The position numbers were made by a program, and so were the translations under genes. This document shows positions 63,952 through 64,000 of a stretch of DNA of 64,000 bases, piece by piece (the first letter of the stretch is position 1; each line of letters begins with the position of its first letter). The DNA is taken from contig NZ_CP110679.1 of NCBI RefSeq assembly GCF_026167525.1, positions 2,591,501-2,655,500 of the forward strand, read 5' to 3'. This DNA comes from Sphingomonas sp. M1-B02 (GTDB taxonomy: Bacteria > Pseudomonadota > Alphaproteobacteria > Sphingomonadales > Sphingomonadaceae). The notes beneath the pieces were generated by a model, which saw nothing but the letters and a program-made list of their open reading frames with translations, searched no databases and was not told where the DNA came from.

Positions 63952-64000
63952 GTCATTCCCGCGAAGGCGGGAATCCAGGGTGGCGGAGCGGCGTCCTTTG
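63952..64000. repeat. 81-bp palindromic repeat, copy 3 (cut by window end)
   Basis: The left arm 63952-63978 is identical to the left arm of copy 2, and the central segment begins 'ggtggcggagcggcgtcctt', as in the other copies. The right arm lies beyond the window. Confidence 0.8.

Overview
The window is a stretch of high-GC chromosome that fits a free-living alphaproteobacterium of the order Sphingomonadales (Sphingomonas-like). The reasons are flagellar genes, TonB-dependent receptors with typical 'ALAQ' signal peptides, an NDUFA9-type protein beside uppP, an XRE-cupin regulator, tannase-family esterases, and a toxin whose N-terminus carries the 'FNPWHDPDDGRFT' motif I associate with sphingomonads. 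This assignment is inference from gene content; there is no rRNA in the window.

Layout. 1-11.7 kb is mostly housekeeping: the end of fliD and fliS, a GST-fold protein (FzlA-like), gltD/DUF2059/gltB for ammonia assimilation, uppP, an NDUFA9-like protein and tRNA-Leu(CAG). 11.7-13.9 kb is a small insertion between two copies of the 3' end of that tRNA (a perfect 20-bp direct repeat). It carries a frameshifted DNA/RNA non-specific endonuclease toxin gene and a YezG/DUF600-type immunity gene. 14.2-22.1 kb holds an MFS transporter and an isochorismatase-fold hydrolase, convergent with a five-gene minus-strand operon (unknown 741-aa alpha-helical protein, SDR, zinc dehydrogenase, lactonase, SDR) that looks like an oxidative sugar pathway. 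22.7-25.3 kb has a lipoprotein and a secreted protein of unknown function. 25.3-35.4 kb is an aromatic- or plant-ester utilisation locus: AraC and MarR regulators, two paralogous alpha/beta hydrolases, a third esterase, a TonB-dependent receptor and a divergent tannase/feruloyl esterase.

35.8-37.7 kb has an Lrp-type regulator divergent from a leucine-dehydrogenase-family enzyme and a small ACT-like protein. 37.7-48.8 kb is the most striking region. An XRE-cupin regulator is divergent from two tightly packed gene sets: serine hydrolase + enolase-superfamily DgcA, then TonB receptor + DgcN (DUF1611) + YkvI-type permease + serine hydrolase + M19 dipeptidase. Both sets start with near-identical promoter/operator sequences. 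I read it as a scavenging system for peptides containing D-amino acids (probably murein peptides) that ends in D-glutamate catabolism.

48.9-64 kb returns to housekeeping and conserved genes: an SRAP protein, an FAH-family hydrolase, a large hybrid histidine kinase, purA, aroC, a DUF559 protein, fabI, a YihY/BrkB protein, a DnaJ-like co-chaperone, a transglutaminase plus ATP-grasp/alpha-E pair, a GIY-YIG protein and an orphan antitoxin-like ORF. Two families of palindromic repeats sit around the DUF559 and GIY-YIG genes.
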